Assembly: GCA_964648335.1 (NCBI GenBank)
Contig: CAZYLZ010000003.1
Coordinates: 1-64,000 of the forward strand
Direction: 5' to 3'
Origin: CAZYLZ01 sp964648335
GTDB taxonomy: Bacteria > Patescibacteriota > Minisyncoccia > Phycocordibacterales > UBA2100
Length of the DNA stretch: 64,000 nucleotides
Made by a program: the position numbers and the translations under genes. Numbering within the stretch: position 1 is the stretch's first letter; each line of letters begins with the position of its first letter. The notes beneath the pieces are model-generated. The model saw only the letters and a list, made by a program, of their open reading frames with translations, searched no databases and was not told the DNA's origin. This document shows, in pieces, positions 16,878 through 26,134 of the stretch.

Positions 16878-19097
16878 ATGTTCCGCGCACTCTCATATAT
16901 CTATCGCCACAAAGGGCACATCGCCACCGCACTTGCGACCGCGGCAATCGTAGTGCTTGCTCCGGCATTCCTGCGAATTGATCATGGACACATCGTGCTC
17001 CACCTGAGTGCAGCAGAGGCAGCATGGACGTTCTCGGGCATGATGCGCGAGTTCGTCGCGTGGATCGGCCTTCTCTTCATCTCGTTTGGCGCGCTCGTTC
17101 TTACGATTTCTGGAGCGCTGTTCGATGTCCTCATGGACTGGACCATCATCAATTTTGCGCAGCATTTAGCAGATAATGGCTTGCTATCGAGTATTTCCGG
17201 TGCAAATGATGGAGTCGCAGCGGGACAGGGGTCGATCGAAGTCGTTTGGACAGCCTTCAGGGACATCTCTAACATCGTGATCATCGGAATGTTCATCTTT
17301 GTCGGTATATCGACCATACTCGGTATAGACGAGTTTGGATACAAGAAGTTCATAGCGCGACTCCTTATTGTGGCCATCCTAATCAACTTCAGTCTGTTCT
17401 TCACCAAGATTACAATCGACATCTCGCATGCGCTCGCCGGAACGTTCTACAAGGCGCTTGGTGTACAAATTGAAGGCACGAATACTGGAGGCGGGATAGC
17501 GTCCGGGAGCAACGAGGCGTTTGCGAATTCAGCAGGGAACAACCTCACCGGTGCCAAGGGCATCGCCGGGGCATTCATGACCGCCATGGGCATATCGGGC
17601 ACCTACACCGCACAGAAGAATGAGTTGATAAAGATAGGCGAACAAGCAGACAGCACCTTCATGATCCTCTGGGTCGCCATACTGACCACTATCATGCTCA
17701 TCGCGCTTGCGGTGGTGCTCTTTTACGGCTGCTTCCTGCTCGGCACCCGTGGGGTTCTCTTAATATTCCTCCTCCTTTCGTCTTCGTTTGCCTTCGGCTC
17801 GTTCATGATTCCGAAATTTCGCGACCACGACTATGGATGGAAAGGCTGGATCGATACCCTCATACGAAGCGCCTTGTTTGCGCCTTTGTTCCTTCTTTTC
17901 TTGTGGATGGTGCTTTTTGTACTGCGCCAGGTGCCGGCAAGCGCTAAGTCGAACGTGGCAGGGTTTGCGGTCGATGCGACGAATCCGGCTGTATGGACCT
18001 CGACCATCATCTATATACTCTCGCTCGGGCTTTTATATGTTTCGATGAAGGTCGCCAAGAGCTTTTCATCTAATGTCGGAATCATGAGCTCAAGTTTCAA
18101 GTTCGCAGACATGACAGCAGGAGCAGGTAAGTCTGCAGTGATTTTTGCTAGAAACCGGAATCGATTTAACGCAAGCGAGCGCGCACAAGCAACCCTCGCC
18201 AGTGGCACTAAGGACAAGCTCATAGCGCGCGCCAACGCGGGAGGTGTCGGAGGATATGCTGCACAAGTGCAGTTAAACAGGCTCCAGAAGCAGGCGAAAG
18301 GGGAATTCGGTATGGCAAGCGCCGCGATCACCACAAAATTAGATAACTACGCGAAGTCCTGGACGCAGGGTGCAGGCAAAGGAGGTGCTGCCGCGCGCGC
18401 CGCAGAGCATGAGAAACACGAGATTGAAAAGATCGAGAAGGGAATCACCACGGTCGCTCCAAGTAAGGAAGCAGAGAAAAAAGTACTCGAAACCGGAATG
18501 CAAGAAGCAAAGAGTGCCATCAAAGCCGAATATCAGAAGGCATTGGACGATCACAAAGCCAATAACCAAGCACTGAAAGATAGTGAGGCAGAAGTCGAGC
18601 GTGACGAGAAAGAAATCGAGACAATCACCAAAAAAGTTACGGAAGGTAACGCAAGTGCACAAGATATAGCAAGAAAGAATAACCTTGCCCTCAACGTTAA
18701 GGCAGTTGCCTCAAAGATCGCCATAACGAAAGCTGCGATCAACGCAGATAGAGAGAAGGGCATCAAATCATTTAGTGAAGCGATTGACGAGCATGTAGAA
18801 AAAACCATGGACCAAACTCATGGCAAGGTGATACAAGACTCACTCAAGAGAGCGAAGTCAAAAATTGAAGATATGAAAAATGAGAATCGTGACCTGTATC
18901 TGACCCGCACAGTATCGAATCCTGTTAGACGCGACCAGATGCGTAGTGCCCTGAAGAGCAGTGCCGATGATAAGAAACTCAAGGCCGCCGCAAAGGCATT
19001 TGCAAAACTGAGCGGTGCGGCAGAACCAGCTCCGCAAGCAGCACCATCCGCACCAGCACCTGGAACCCCGGCAGCAAATCCGCCCACCACTCCTTAA
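16878..19097 (+). CDS. VirB6/TrbL-like polytopic membrane protein with long cytoplasmic coiled-coil tail
   Basis: A 739-residue protein. The first about 430 residues contain some eight membrane segments, for example FVAWIGLLFISFGALVL, NIVIIGMFIFVGISTILGI, LLIVAILINFSLFF and LLIFLLLSSSFAF, arranged as in VirB6/TrbL channel proteins of type IV secretion systems. The C-terminal about 300 residues are Lys/Glu/Ala-rich, predicted coiled coil, and end in a Pro/Ala tail. This long tail is unlike classical VirB6 and may contact the VirB4 ATPase. Assignment rests on topology and on the PrgI and VirB4 neighbours rather than on a signature motif. Confidence 0.72.
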   Translation: MFRALSYIYRHKGHIATALATAAIVVLAPAFLRIDHGHIVLHLSAAEAAWTFSGMMREFVAWIGLLFISFGALVLTISGALFDVLMDWTIINFAQHLADNGLLSSISGANDGVAAGQGSIEVVWTAFRDISNIVIIGMFIFVGISTILGIDEFGYKKFIARLLIVAILINFSLFFTKITIDISHALAGTFYKALGVQIEGTNTGGGIASGSNEAFANSAGNNLTGAKGIAGAFMTAMGISGTYTAQKNELIKIGEQADSTFMILWVAILTTIMLIALAVVLFYGCFLLGTRGVLLIFLLLSSSFAFGSFMIPKFRDHDYGWKGWIDTLIRSALFAPLFLLFLWMVLFVLRQVPASAKSNVAGFAVDATNPAVWTSTIIYILSLGLLYVSMKVAKSFSSNVGIMSSSFKFADMTAGAGKSAVIFARNRNRFNASERAQATLASGTKDKLIARANAGGVGGYAAQVQLNRLQKQAKGEFGMASAAITTKLDNYAKSWTQGAGKGGAAARAAEHEKHEIEKIEKGITTVAPSKEAEKKVLETGMQEAKSAIKAEYQKALDDHKANNQALKDSEAEVERDEKEIETITKKVTEGNASAQDIARKNNLALNVKAVASKIAITKAAINADREKGIKSFSEAIDEHVEKTMDQTHGKVIQDSLKRAKSKIEDMKNENRDLYLTRTVSNPVRRDQMRSALKSSADDKKLKAAAKAFAKLSGAAEPAPQAAPSAPAPGTPAANPPTTP

Positions 19098-19113
19098 TAA
19101 TCATCACTAATGT

Positions 19114-19725
19114 ATGTCTCAGACCGAATTTGATCAGATGGTAGCCACCGAGTTCCAGAAACTCCCCAAGGTGGTGCAAGAAGCCATCAGTGCTGCCGAT
19201 GTTCAAAAACACCTGCGTGCACTTTCGCAGAAGCACCAACTGCACCTGGACCAATGGAGCGCGCTTGAAAACGAGGTGATGATGATCGTGATAGGGATGG
19301 ACCCCACTGATGCGCTCGAGGCGAACATCATAAAAGAAGTAGGACTGGCGCCCGATGTGGCCCGAAACGTCGCAAACGATATCAACACCGAAGTATTCGA
19401 GCCTATCCGCAAAAAACTGGAATCGACAGTGGCGGAAAACGCGCCTGCACCCCTTGTCGAAGAAGCGGACCCTACACAGCTCGCGTCCGAGCGCGCGCCA
19501 GAAGTCACGGTACCGAAAGTTGTCGAGCCTCCACCACCCAAGGCGACACCGACGGAAGTGACACTCTCACACCTTAAGAGCTCGCCTGATGTCGGTATCG
19601 CCCATGAAGCGCCCGCCGCTTCCACCGAACCTAAGGCAAAGAGGGGATCGCTCGACGCCGGAACCGCACCAGTGCACGCGACGATGCCACGGCAGAGCGA
19701 CCCATACCGCGAGCCGCTCGCATAA
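19114..19725 (+). CDS. Cytoplasmic protein of unknown function in the secretion locus
   Basis: A 203-residue product without signal or membrane segments. The first about 110 residues are helical (LPKVVQEAISAADVQKHLRAL, then NEVMMIVIGM) and resemble small proteins that sit upstream of PrgI in Parcubacteria loci. The C-terminal half is a disordered Pro/Glu/Val linker. It lies between the VirB6-like gene and prgI. It may be an adaptor for the ATPase; this is inference from position. Confidence 0.65.
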   Translation: MSQTEFDQMVATEFQKLPKVVQEAISAADVQKHLRALSQKHQLHLDQWSALENEVMMIVIGMDPTDALEANIIKEVGLAPDVARNVANDINTEVFEPIRKKLESTVAENAPAPLVEEADPTQLASERAPEVTVPKVVEPPPPKATPTEVTLSHLKSSPDVGIAHEAPAASTEPKAKRGSLDAGTAPVHATMPRQSDPYREPLA

Positions 19726-19773
19726 CGATTGCTTTGTTCCCACACAAACGCCGTTTGTGCGTGGTTTGATTGC

Positions 19774-19779
19774 TATACT
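19774..19779 (+). promoter_or_regulatory. -10 element of the PrgI-family gene
   Basis: TATACT ends six bases before the ATG at 19786, indicating an internal leaderless promoter within the secretion locus. Confidence 0.5.
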
Positions 19780-19785
19780 GTATTC

Positions 19786-20277
19786 ATGCAATTTCAGGTA
19801 CCTCAGTTCATCGAGGTCGAAGACAAAATCTTCGGGCCTTTTACCTTGAAACAGTTCATATTCATCATCGGCGGAGCAGGGCTCTCGTTTGTCCTGTGGA
19901 AGCAGCTGCCGTCATTTGCATCTTTGCCGCTCGTCATAATGGTACTGAGCGCAAGCGGCGCCCTGGCCTTCATGAAATACAACGACCGACCGTTCATTAT
20001 GGGTGTCGAGAACGCCTTTTATTTCTTTTTTCGCGAAAAGCTCTATCTTTGGAACTCTGACAAGAAGAAAAAGAGCAAAAAGGCCGTAGAAGCGGCGATA
20101 GCCCAGGAGCAGGTCCGCATACCAACGCTGTCTGACAGCAAGCTCCATGACCTCGCGTGGAGTCTCGATATCAAAGAGAAAGTCGACCAGGCACATAACC
20201 GCGAATCGACCTTGGTAAGCCGCGGCCTGGGCGGAATATCCGGACTTACCAGCGCTCGGGACGCTCGAATACGCTAA
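19786..20277 (+). CDS. PrgI family membrane protein (VirB3-like)
   Basis: A 163-residue protein opening MQFQVPQFIEVEDKIFGPFT, the PrgI N-terminal signature, followed by two membrane hairpin segments (FIFIIGGAGLSFVLW and LPLVIMVLSASGALAF), then NDRPF and a short basic cytoplasmic tail. PrgI/TcpE proteins occupy the VirB3 position and recruit the VirB4 ATPase to the membrane. The start follows a TATACT -10 by six bases; longer in-frame starts have no support. It lies two bases before the TraC-like N-domain gene and is followed by VirB4, the usual order. Confidence 0.88.
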   Translation: MQFQVPQFIEVEDKIFGPFTLKQFIFIIGGAGLSFVLWKQLPSFASLPLVIMVLSASGALAFMKYNDRPFIMGVENAFYFFFREKLYLWNSDKKKKSKKAVEAAIAQEQVRIPTLSDSKLHDLAWSLDIKEKVDQAHNRESTLVSRGLGGISGLTSARDARIR

Positions 20278-20279
20278 TT

Positions 20280-20945
20280 ATGGTCTCTCAAAAAGGAAAA
20301 GCATCGCAGGATTTCGTGCCCGTCCAGGAGGTGCGCGATGGCGTCGTGGTGCTCAAAGACGGGGGATTGCGAGTTATCCTCATGGCATCATCGCTCAACT
20401 TTGCACTCAAATCCGAGGACGAGCAGACGGCGTTCATCATGCAGTTTCAGAACTTTCTTAACTCACTCGATTTCTCGTGCCAGATCTTCATTCAATCGCG
20501 TCAGCTCGATATCAGGCCCTATATAGCCTCGCTCGAGGTCGAGTACAAGCGTCAGCTCGACGACCTCATGCGCATCCAGATACGCGAATACATCGAGTTC
20601 GTAAAGAGCTTCACCGAGGCTGCAAGCATCATGACCAAGAACTTCTTCGTGATTGTCCCGTACAGCCCCGCCTTGGTCGGCCCTAATTCGGGCAATAGCG
20701 CATTCCCGGCGATGCCCTGGTCAAAAGCGAAGACCGATGCTGCCGAGGTAAACCACACTTTCGAAGAGAATGTGTCGCAGATGGAGCAACGTGTCTCGGT
20801 AGTGCAGCAGGGTCTCATTCGCAGCGGCGTGCGCACTGTGCAGTTAGGCAGCGAGGAGGCAATCGAGCTCTTGTACCGCATGTTCAACCCAGGAGAACAA
20901 GACAAGCCCGTTCATATCCTTGAACAAGAAGCAGGAACCCAATGA
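20280..20945 (+). CDS. TraC/VirB4 N-domain-like protein encoded as a separate gene
   Basis: A 221-residue soluble protein starting MVSQKGKASQDFVPVQEVRD. It matches the N-terminal region of TraC/VirB4-type proteins: VVVLKDGGLRVILMASSLNF, then QNFLNSLDFSCQIFIQSRQLD and YIEFVKSFTEAASIMTKNFF. It has no nucleotide-binding motif. In conjugation systems this region is fused to the ATPase; here it is a separate gene 23 bases before a complete VirB4. It probably forms a membrane-proximal collar for the ATPase. This split arrangement is common in Parcubacteria loci, to my knowledge. Confidence 0.78.
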   Translation: MVSQKGKASQDFVPVQEVRDGVVVLKDGGLRVILMASSLNFALKSEDEQTAFIMQFQNFLNSLDFSCQIFIQSRQLDIRPYIASLEVEYKRQLDDLMRIQIREYIEFVKSFTEAASIMTKNFFVIVPYSPALVGPNSGNSAFPAMPWSKAKTDAAEVNHTFEENVSQMEQRVSVVQQGLIRSGVRTVQLGSEEAIELLYRMFNPGEQDKPVHILEQEAGTQ

Positions 20946-20956
20946 CGAACGGGTGA

Positions 20957-20962
20957 TAGAAT
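20957..20962 (+). promoter_or_regulatory. -10 element of the VirB4 gene
   Basis: TAGAAT ends six bases before the ATG at 20969; another internal leaderless promoter candidate. Confidence 0.45.
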
Positions 20963-20968
20963 GTTCCC

Positions 20969-22888
20969 ATGTCTCTTCTCGATATGTTGGGCAAGAAGAA
21001 GGAGCAAGAAGCTGCGGCGCAGGTGATGCCGGTCTTGCCCGACGAGATTTACGAACGCGGCGTGCTCGAGCTGCAGGACGTGATAGCTCCATCAGCGCTC
21101 AAGATCTCATCTCGCGAGCTTAATTTAGGAGAAAAGATAGCACGCACGTTCTTTGTTATCTCATACCCACGCTTCCTTACGACCGGCTGGTTCTCGCCGA
21201 TCATCAACCTCGACAAGGTGCTCGACATCTCGATTTTTGTTCACCCAATGGATACAAATACCGTCTTGCGTAAATTCCAGAAGAAAGTCGCCGAGGTCCA
21301 GAGCCAGATAACTATTCGCGAAGAGAAGGGGATGGTGCGTGATCCGATGCTCGACACCGCGTACGCAGACCTCGAGCAGTTGCGCGACTCGCTTCAACAG
21401 GCGCAAGAGAAGCTCTTCGAGGTGGGTCTCTATATGACCATCTATGGCACGAGCCGCGAAGACGTCGACAAGGCCGAGTCCGAGATCCGCTCGATCCTCG
21501 AGTCGCGCCTCGTGTATGTGCGACCAGCCCTTTTCCAGCAAGAACAAGGCTTCAGATCGGTGTTGCCTATAGCCAAAGACGAACTCAATGTACACACCAA
21601 ACTCAATTCATCCCCGCTTTCCTCGATATTCCCGTTCATTTCGTTCGACCTTACGTCGGACAAAGGCATCCTCTACGGCATCAACAGGCATAACTCGTCC
21701 CTTATATTGTTCGACCGTTTTTCCCTCGAAAACTACAATTCAGTCACCTTTGCGAAGTCGGGATCCGGAAAGTCATATACCACCAAGCTCGAGATCTTGC
21801 GCAGTCTCATGTTCGACACCGAGGTCATCGTCATCGACCCTGAGCGCGAATATGAGTATCTTGCCGAGACCGTCGGCGGTCGGTATTTCAACATATCACT
21901 CTCTTCCGAGCACCATATAAACCCGTTCGATTTGGCTCCGCCGCGCGAGGATGAAGCCGCAGCCGACGTTTTGCGCAACAATATCATCACCCTGGTCGGC
22001 TTGTTCCGGATCATGCTCGGCGGTCTCACCCCCGAGGAAGATGCGATCATTGACCGAGCCATCACCGAAACATATGCGCTCAAGGACATCACACAAGACG
22101 CCGACTTTACCTCAATCGAGCCGCCGCTTCTCTCTGACTTCGAACTGGTGCTCTCTGGCATGGAAGGGTCCGACAGCTTAGTACAGCGTCTCTCTAAGTA
22201 CACCAAGGGAACATGGTCGGGCTTCATGAACAAGCCAACGAACGTCGACATGAACAAGAAACTCATCGTATTCTCAGTGCGCGACATGGAAGACGATCTC
22301 AAGCCGGTCGCTATGTACATAATCACGCACCACATATGGAATATGGTGCGCAAAGAACTGCGCAAGCGCCTTCTCGTGATCGACGAGGCCTGGTGGATGA
22401 TGCGCAGCCAAGACACCGCGTCGTTCTTGTTTGGCATCGCCAAGCGCGGTCGTAAGTACTACCTCGGGATATCGACCATAACCCAGGACGTCTCGGACTT
22501 CTTGAACTCGCCTTATGGCATACCGATGATCACCAACTCATCGATCCAGCTTTTGTTGCGCCAATCGCCGACGTCGGTGGACCTTGTGCAGCAGACATTC
22601 AAGCTCTCCGACGAAGAGAAATACCTGCTTCTCGAGTCAGATGTAGGGGAGGGAATCTTCTTCGCAGGACTCAAGCACGTCGCCATCAAGATCATCGCAA
22701 GTTACACAGAAGATCAGATCATCACCTCGGACCCGTCCCAGATACTCGCCATCAAAAAGGCTAAACAAGCACAGTCTGCTGACGCTGACATCGACAATCC
22801 ACTTCCTCCACCCACAACAACCGCATCAGCACCTCGATTTGCAACACAAGAAGGAGCGGCACTACAGGGAAGCCAGGTACCCAATTAG
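20969..22888 (+). CDS. virB4: VirB4/TraC-type secretion ATPase
   Basis: A 639-residue ATPase. The N-terminal about 230 residues hold the CagE/TrbE/VirB-like region (RTFFVISYPRFLTTGWFSPI, then LQQAQEKLFEVGLYMTIYG). The HerA/FtsK-like core has Walker A AKSGSGKSYT near residue 263, VIVIDPEREYEYL, Walker B LLVIDEAWWMM near 468, and GISTITQDVSDFL for the downstream motif. The C-terminus is a short Pro/Thr tail. It would energise assembly or transport by the type IV-like apparatus from the cytoplasmic face. No VirD4 coupling protein or relaxase is in the window, so protein export, a pilus or DNA uptake is more likely than conjugation. Confidence 0.93.
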   Translation: MSLLDMLGKKKEQEAAAQVMPVLPDEIYERGVLELQDVIAPSALKISSRELNLGEKIARTFFVISYPRFLTTGWFSPIINLDKVLDISIFVHPMDTNTVLRKFQKKVAEVQSQITIREEKGMVRDPMLDTAYADLEQLRDSLQQAQEKLFEVGLYMTIYGTSREDVDKAESEIRSILESRLVYVRPALFQQEQGFRSVLPIAKDELNVHTKLNSSPLSSIFPFISFDLTSDKGILYGINRHNSSLILFDRFSLENYNSVTFAKSGSGKSYTTKLEILRSLMFDTEVIVIDPEREYEYLAETVGGRYFNISLSSEHHINPFDLAPPREDEAAADVLRNNIITLVGLFRIMLGGLTPEEDAIIDRAITETYALKDITQDADFTSIEPPLLSDFELVLSGMEGSDSLVQRLSKYTKGTWSGFMNKPTNVDMNKKLIVFSVRDMEDDLKPVAMYIITHHIWNMVRKELRKRLLVIDEAWWMMRSQDTASFLFGIAKRGRKYYLGISTITQDVSDFLNSPYGIPMITNSSIQLLLRQSPTSVDLVQQTFKLSDEEKYLLLESDVGEGIFFAGLKHVAIKIIASYTEDQIITSDPSQILAIKKAKQAQSADADIDNPLPPPTTTASAPRFATQEGAALQGSQVPN

Positions 22889-22893
22889 CCTCC

Positions 22894-23943
22894 ATGAACC
22901 GACTCGCTTTCTCTTTCTTACTCATCTTGTCTGGACTCCTTTCGGTGCCGGTATTCACGTACGCACAATCACTGCTCGACGATGTTGGTTCAACGCTCAC
23001 TATTCAACTGACCCCAGAAAACGTCGCTCCGGGCCAAGTGATTACAGTCGAACTATCGAATTTCAGCCGTGACTTCAGTCTCGCCACAGTGGCATGGTCG
23101 GTTGATGGAAAAATTGTCGCAAGCGGTTTAGGACTAACCACTACCACTGTGCAGGCCGGATCTCTCGGTTCCCAGAAAAGAGTTGCGGTTGCTGCCCAGT
23201 TTCCCGACGGGTCGATACTTAGCGGCTCTACGACATTGACACCTTCGGTCGTAAGTCTGGTATGGGAAGCGGAGACGTACACACCCCCATGGTACCGTGG
23301 AAAAGCCCTCGCCTCGCCCGGGTCGGTAGTCCGCGCATCGGCCGAAGCATGGTTTATCCGCAAGGACGGATCTCGGATCTCGAACGACCAGATACTATTC
23401 AGCTGGAAACGCAACGGGATTCTTCTCACAACATTGTCCGGAGTAGGAAAGAGCACCTTAACAATGCCGGCCCCCCAGCTACACGCCGATGACAGTCTCT
23501 CAGTCACTGCCTCGAGCCGGGACGGATCATTCGAGGGTAATTCGATAGTCGTCATCCCATCTGCTTCCGTACAACCCGTCTTATACCCGACATCGCCAAC
23601 CGGCGGTGTCTCGTACATTTCAGCACTCGGTGAATCGGTTACGGTCATCGACAGCGAAACGACGGTCGTCGCTGAACTATATTTTGCAAGCATACGTAAC
23701 CGCAATGACGCGCAGATGCAATACCAATGGTCGGTCAACGGCGAGGTGTCACGACCGGAATCAGAAGCATCTAAACTCACGATCGCGCTTGCCAACACCG
23801 GTGCCGTCACAGCGAAAATCACTCTTGCCGTCAATCATGCTGCCAATATCTTACAAGCGGCTACTCGTACTTGGATACTCAATCTCGACTCGCGCGGGAT
23901 TCCATCGACAGCAGCCGATCCGTTCACCTCATCAGTGCTATGA
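22894..23943 (+). CDS. Secreted beta-rich protein of the secretion locus
   Basis: A 349-residue product with a signal peptide (LAFSFLLILSGLLSVPVFTYA) and an extracellular part that looks like tandem Ig-like beta sandwiches: LTPENVAPGQVITVELSN, then VAWSVDGKIVASG, and a second set FSWKRNGILLTTLSGVGK and YQWSVNGEVSR. No catalytic motif is visible. It starts five bases after virB4 and overlaps the next gene by four bases (ATGA), so it belongs to the same transcript. Probably an extracytoplasmic structural component. Confidence 0.68.
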   Translation: MNRLAFSFLLILSGLLSVPVFTYAQSLLDDVGSTLTIQLTPENVAPGQVITVELSNFSRDFSLATVAWSVDGKIVASGLGLTTTTVQAGSLGSQKRVAVAAQFPDGSILSGSTTLTPSVVSLVWEAETYTPPWYRGKALASPGSVVRASAEAWFIRKDGSRISNDQILFSWKRNGILLTTLSGVGKSTLTMPAPQLHADDSLSVTASSRDGSFEGNSIVVIPSASVQPVLYPTSPTGGVSYISALGESVTVIDSETTVVAELYFASIRNRNDAQMQYQWSVNGEVSRPESEASKLTIALANTGAVTAKITLAVNHAANILQAATRTWILNLDSRGIPSTAADPFTSSVL

Positions 23944-25169
23944 ATAAGAACTCGCGTTCGTTTGGATGGACAGGGTTCGTCATCGGACTCGTGGTCATCA
24001 TAGCGTTAGCACTCTTTGCTTGGTATCTCTACCTACACAATGCCCAAAATCGCCTCGATACTGTCTCGAGCGGCCGCGGTTTTGGACAGAATACAGAGGT
24101 CTTTGGAACTCCCATCGGCGCTCTCTCGGTCGTCGGGGTTGAGCGTGGCAAAGGAATCGTCGCGACAGCGACATTACCAGCATTCGCTCAGGCGAGCGCG
24201 GCGCCCAGTAGCGCACCATATTATTCTGGATCGAGCACGATAGCGCGATTCGCCGACATCCAGAATGGAAACATCTACGATGTCGATCTTTCTAATGGCA
24301 GCATCACGCGCGTCACGAACACTCTCATCGCCAAGGTAGGGGAGGTGGTGTGGATCGACTCATCACGAGTCCTTTTGCGTGCCGTCGATGACGCAGGACA
24401 CATCACAACACTCAATGCCTCAATCTCGGGTAGCACTACGCCAAAAATTCTCACCGGGACGTATCTCGAGGAGGATATTGCGTCTTTGGCAGCATCACCT
24501 GACGGGACGATGCTCGCACGATTGGTGCCTACCTCAAAAGGGGTCGATCTTATTCGATCGAAACCTGATGGATCTGCGGCAAAACGCCTATGGTCAAGCG
24601 GGGTACGCGGATGGACCTTGTCTTGGATAAAACCGCGCACTATCTTTGCCACAAGCCGCGCAAGCGCAGGGGTCAGCGGCTCCTTGTATGGAATCAATGC
24701 AGACACCGGGGACAGTACGGCCTATATCGTCGATGTGCCAGGCCTCACTGCGCGCATGAGCCCAAAGAACGCAAATCTCGTTTATAGCGCTTCATATAGT
24801 GACCGAACAGTGCTCTTTTACCGTGCTGCGAGCTCAACAGACGCGGTACGTCTTCCACTTAAAACACTCGCCGAGAAATGTGTATGGAGCACTACGGAAG
24901 CAGACATTCTTTACTGCGCCGTACCTCGATCGATACCTGCCAATGTTGTGTACCCCGATGATTGGTACCGCGGCGAATTTCACACGAGCGATGACTGGTT
25001 TATAATCCATCTCGCAGACAATACTGTTGTACCGCTTTCGGGTACCGAATTCGACACAATAGGCGATGTCGATGTAAGTAACCCGACCATCGACCATTCA
25101 GGAAAGCATATCGTCTTCATCGACGCAAAGACCAACAACCCATTCATCATAACCATCGCAAAGCAATGA
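23940..25169 (+). CDS. Membrane-anchored beta-propeller protein (TolB/WD40-like)
   Basis: A 409-residue product beginning MNKNSRSFGWTGFVIGLVVI with one membrane segment, followed by repeated blade-like units of the type IYDVDLSNGSITRVTNT, LAASPDGTMLARLVP and SLYGINADTGDSTAYIVDV. It resembles TolB-type propellers used in protein-protein contacts. The start overlaps the preceding stop (ATGA) and its own stop overlaps the next start, so three consecutive genes are translationally coupled. It likely anchors or scaffolds the extracytoplasmic part of the apparatus. Confidence 0.72.
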   Translation: MNKNSRSFGWTGFVIGLVVIIALALFAWYLYLHNAQNRLDTVSSGRGFGQNTEVFGTPIGALSVVGVERGKGIVATATLPAFAQASAAPSSAPYYSGSSTIARFADIQNGNIYDVDLSNGSITRVTNTLIAKVGEVVWIDSSRVLLRAVDDAGHITTLNASISGSTTPKILTGTYLEEDIASLAASPDGTMLARLVPTSKGVDLIRSKPDGSAAKRLWSSGVRGWTLSWIKPRTIFATSRASAGVSGSLYGINADTGDSTAYIVDVPGLTARMSPKNANLVYSASYSDRTVLFYRAASSTDAVRLPLKTLAEKCVWSTTEADILYCAVPRSIPANVVYPDDWYRGEFHTSDDWFIIHLADNTVVPLSGTEFDTIGDVDVSNPTIDHSGKHIVFIDAKTNNPFIITIAKQ

Positions 25170-25672
25170 AACAAAATCCGCTCATAGAACGAATGAAGGG
25201 TGCCCGGCTCGCATATCCCACGTTCCTGGTGAGTGATTTTCAGAACGCAAACCTGTTTAAAAACATGACGGCGGCCAACGACCTTTCAGGTTTTATAAAC
25301 GGCATTTTCAAGATAGCTATCGTTGTTGGCGCAATGCTCGCGGTATTGCGCCTGGTTTACGCAGGATTCCTCTATATGGGGACCGATATTTTCGATAAGA
25401 AAGGGGCAGCGAAAGAGGCCATCCAGAATGCACTGATCGGCCTTCTCCTTCTCGTCACGACATACATCTTACTCAACCAGATAAATCCCGACATCCTCAA
25501 CCTTAATATCACCCAGAACCTAAAGGCTCCCTCCACAGCAAACGACCCTTCGACACCCCAAAGCGCGGGTACCGCCTCATCTGCGGCGACCTACCAAGCA
25601 CCGAACATCATCACTGATCCAATAAGTGGTGAATCAAAATATTGCTCGCTGGACACTGGAATCTGTCAATAG
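25166..25672 (+). CDS. TrbC/VirB2-like pilin-type protein
   Basis: A 168-residue product with two hydrophobic segments (FKIAIVVGAMLAVLRLVYAG and AIQNALIGLLLLVTTYILL) joined by a short charged turn with FDKKGAAKEA, as in VirB2/TrbC pilins. The region before them has no classical signal peptide. The C-terminal about 60 residues are Ser/Thr/Pro-rich with two Cys and probably extracellular. It is the last gene of the secretion series and is coupled to the propeller gene by ATGA. It could be the filament or pore subunit. Confidence 0.78.
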   Translation: MKQNPLIERMKGARLAYPTFLVSDFQNANLFKNMTAANDLSGFINGIFKIAIVVGAMLAVLRLVYAGFLYMGTDIFDKKGAAKEAIQNALIGLLLLVTTYILLNQINPDILNLNITQNLKAPSTANDPSTPQSAGTASSAATYQAPNIITDPISGESKYCSLDTGICQ

Positions 25673-25678
25673 CCCGGA

Positions 25679-26131
25679 CTACGCAGCTTTGTACTTGATG
25701 ACGACGCGACGATTCTTTCCTTCGCCTTGTGACTCCGTTTTGAGATCCTGCATTTCACCGAGCGTCGCATGTACGATGAGTCTCTCGTAGGCACTCATTG
25801 GGGGGAGCTCTACATCGTACTGAAAAGACCGAGCTCGTTCAGCCATCATCTTTGCACGTGTTTGGATCTCTTGGATTTGTTCTTTACGGAAACCGTTTAC
25901 GTCCACTGTGTAGTGCTCACTCTCGATACCACGATGCTCCGCTATCTTCTTTATTATCAGCTCGAAGGCGCGCAATGTCTCACCACGAGGTCCGATGAGA
26001 GCTCGCGGGTCGGGAACAAGGATAGAAAACAAGGTTTGCCCGGCCATAGTCTCGACAACCACAGAATCTGGCGTAACTCCTAGGGTGACCAACAGTTCTG
26101 TTATGACGGTTTGTATCAGTGTTGTATCCAT
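25679..26131 (-). CDS. khpB: KhpB/Jag-type RNA-binding protein (KH and R3H domains)
   Basis: A 150-residue protein. The KH domain contains the GxxG loop in LIGPRGETLRAFELIIKKIA, and the C-terminal R3H domain has MSAYERLIVHATLGEM followed by GEGKNRRVVIKY, matching 'R-x3-H'. The Jag_N domain found in Firmicutes is absent, giving the short form usual in Patescibacteria. It binds RNA and in other bacteria acts with KhpA in cell-envelope gene control. It follows yidC by three bases in the rpmH-rnpA-yidC-khpB operon, the classical origin-proximal order. Confidence 0.93.
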   Translation of the reverse strand: MDTTLIQTVITELLVTLGVTPDSVVVETMAGQTLFSILVPDPRALIGPRGETLRAFELIIKKIAEHRGIESEHYTVDVNGFRKEQIQEIQTRAKMMAERARSFQYDVELPPMSAYERLIVHATLGEMQDLKTESQGEGKNRRVVIKYKAA

Positions 26132-26134
26132 ATA

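Noticed and set aside
16878..19097. Conjugative element in the secretion locus
   Set aside because: No relaxase, coupling protein, integrase, oriT-like site or flanking repeats were seen, and housekeeping genes lie close on both sides.
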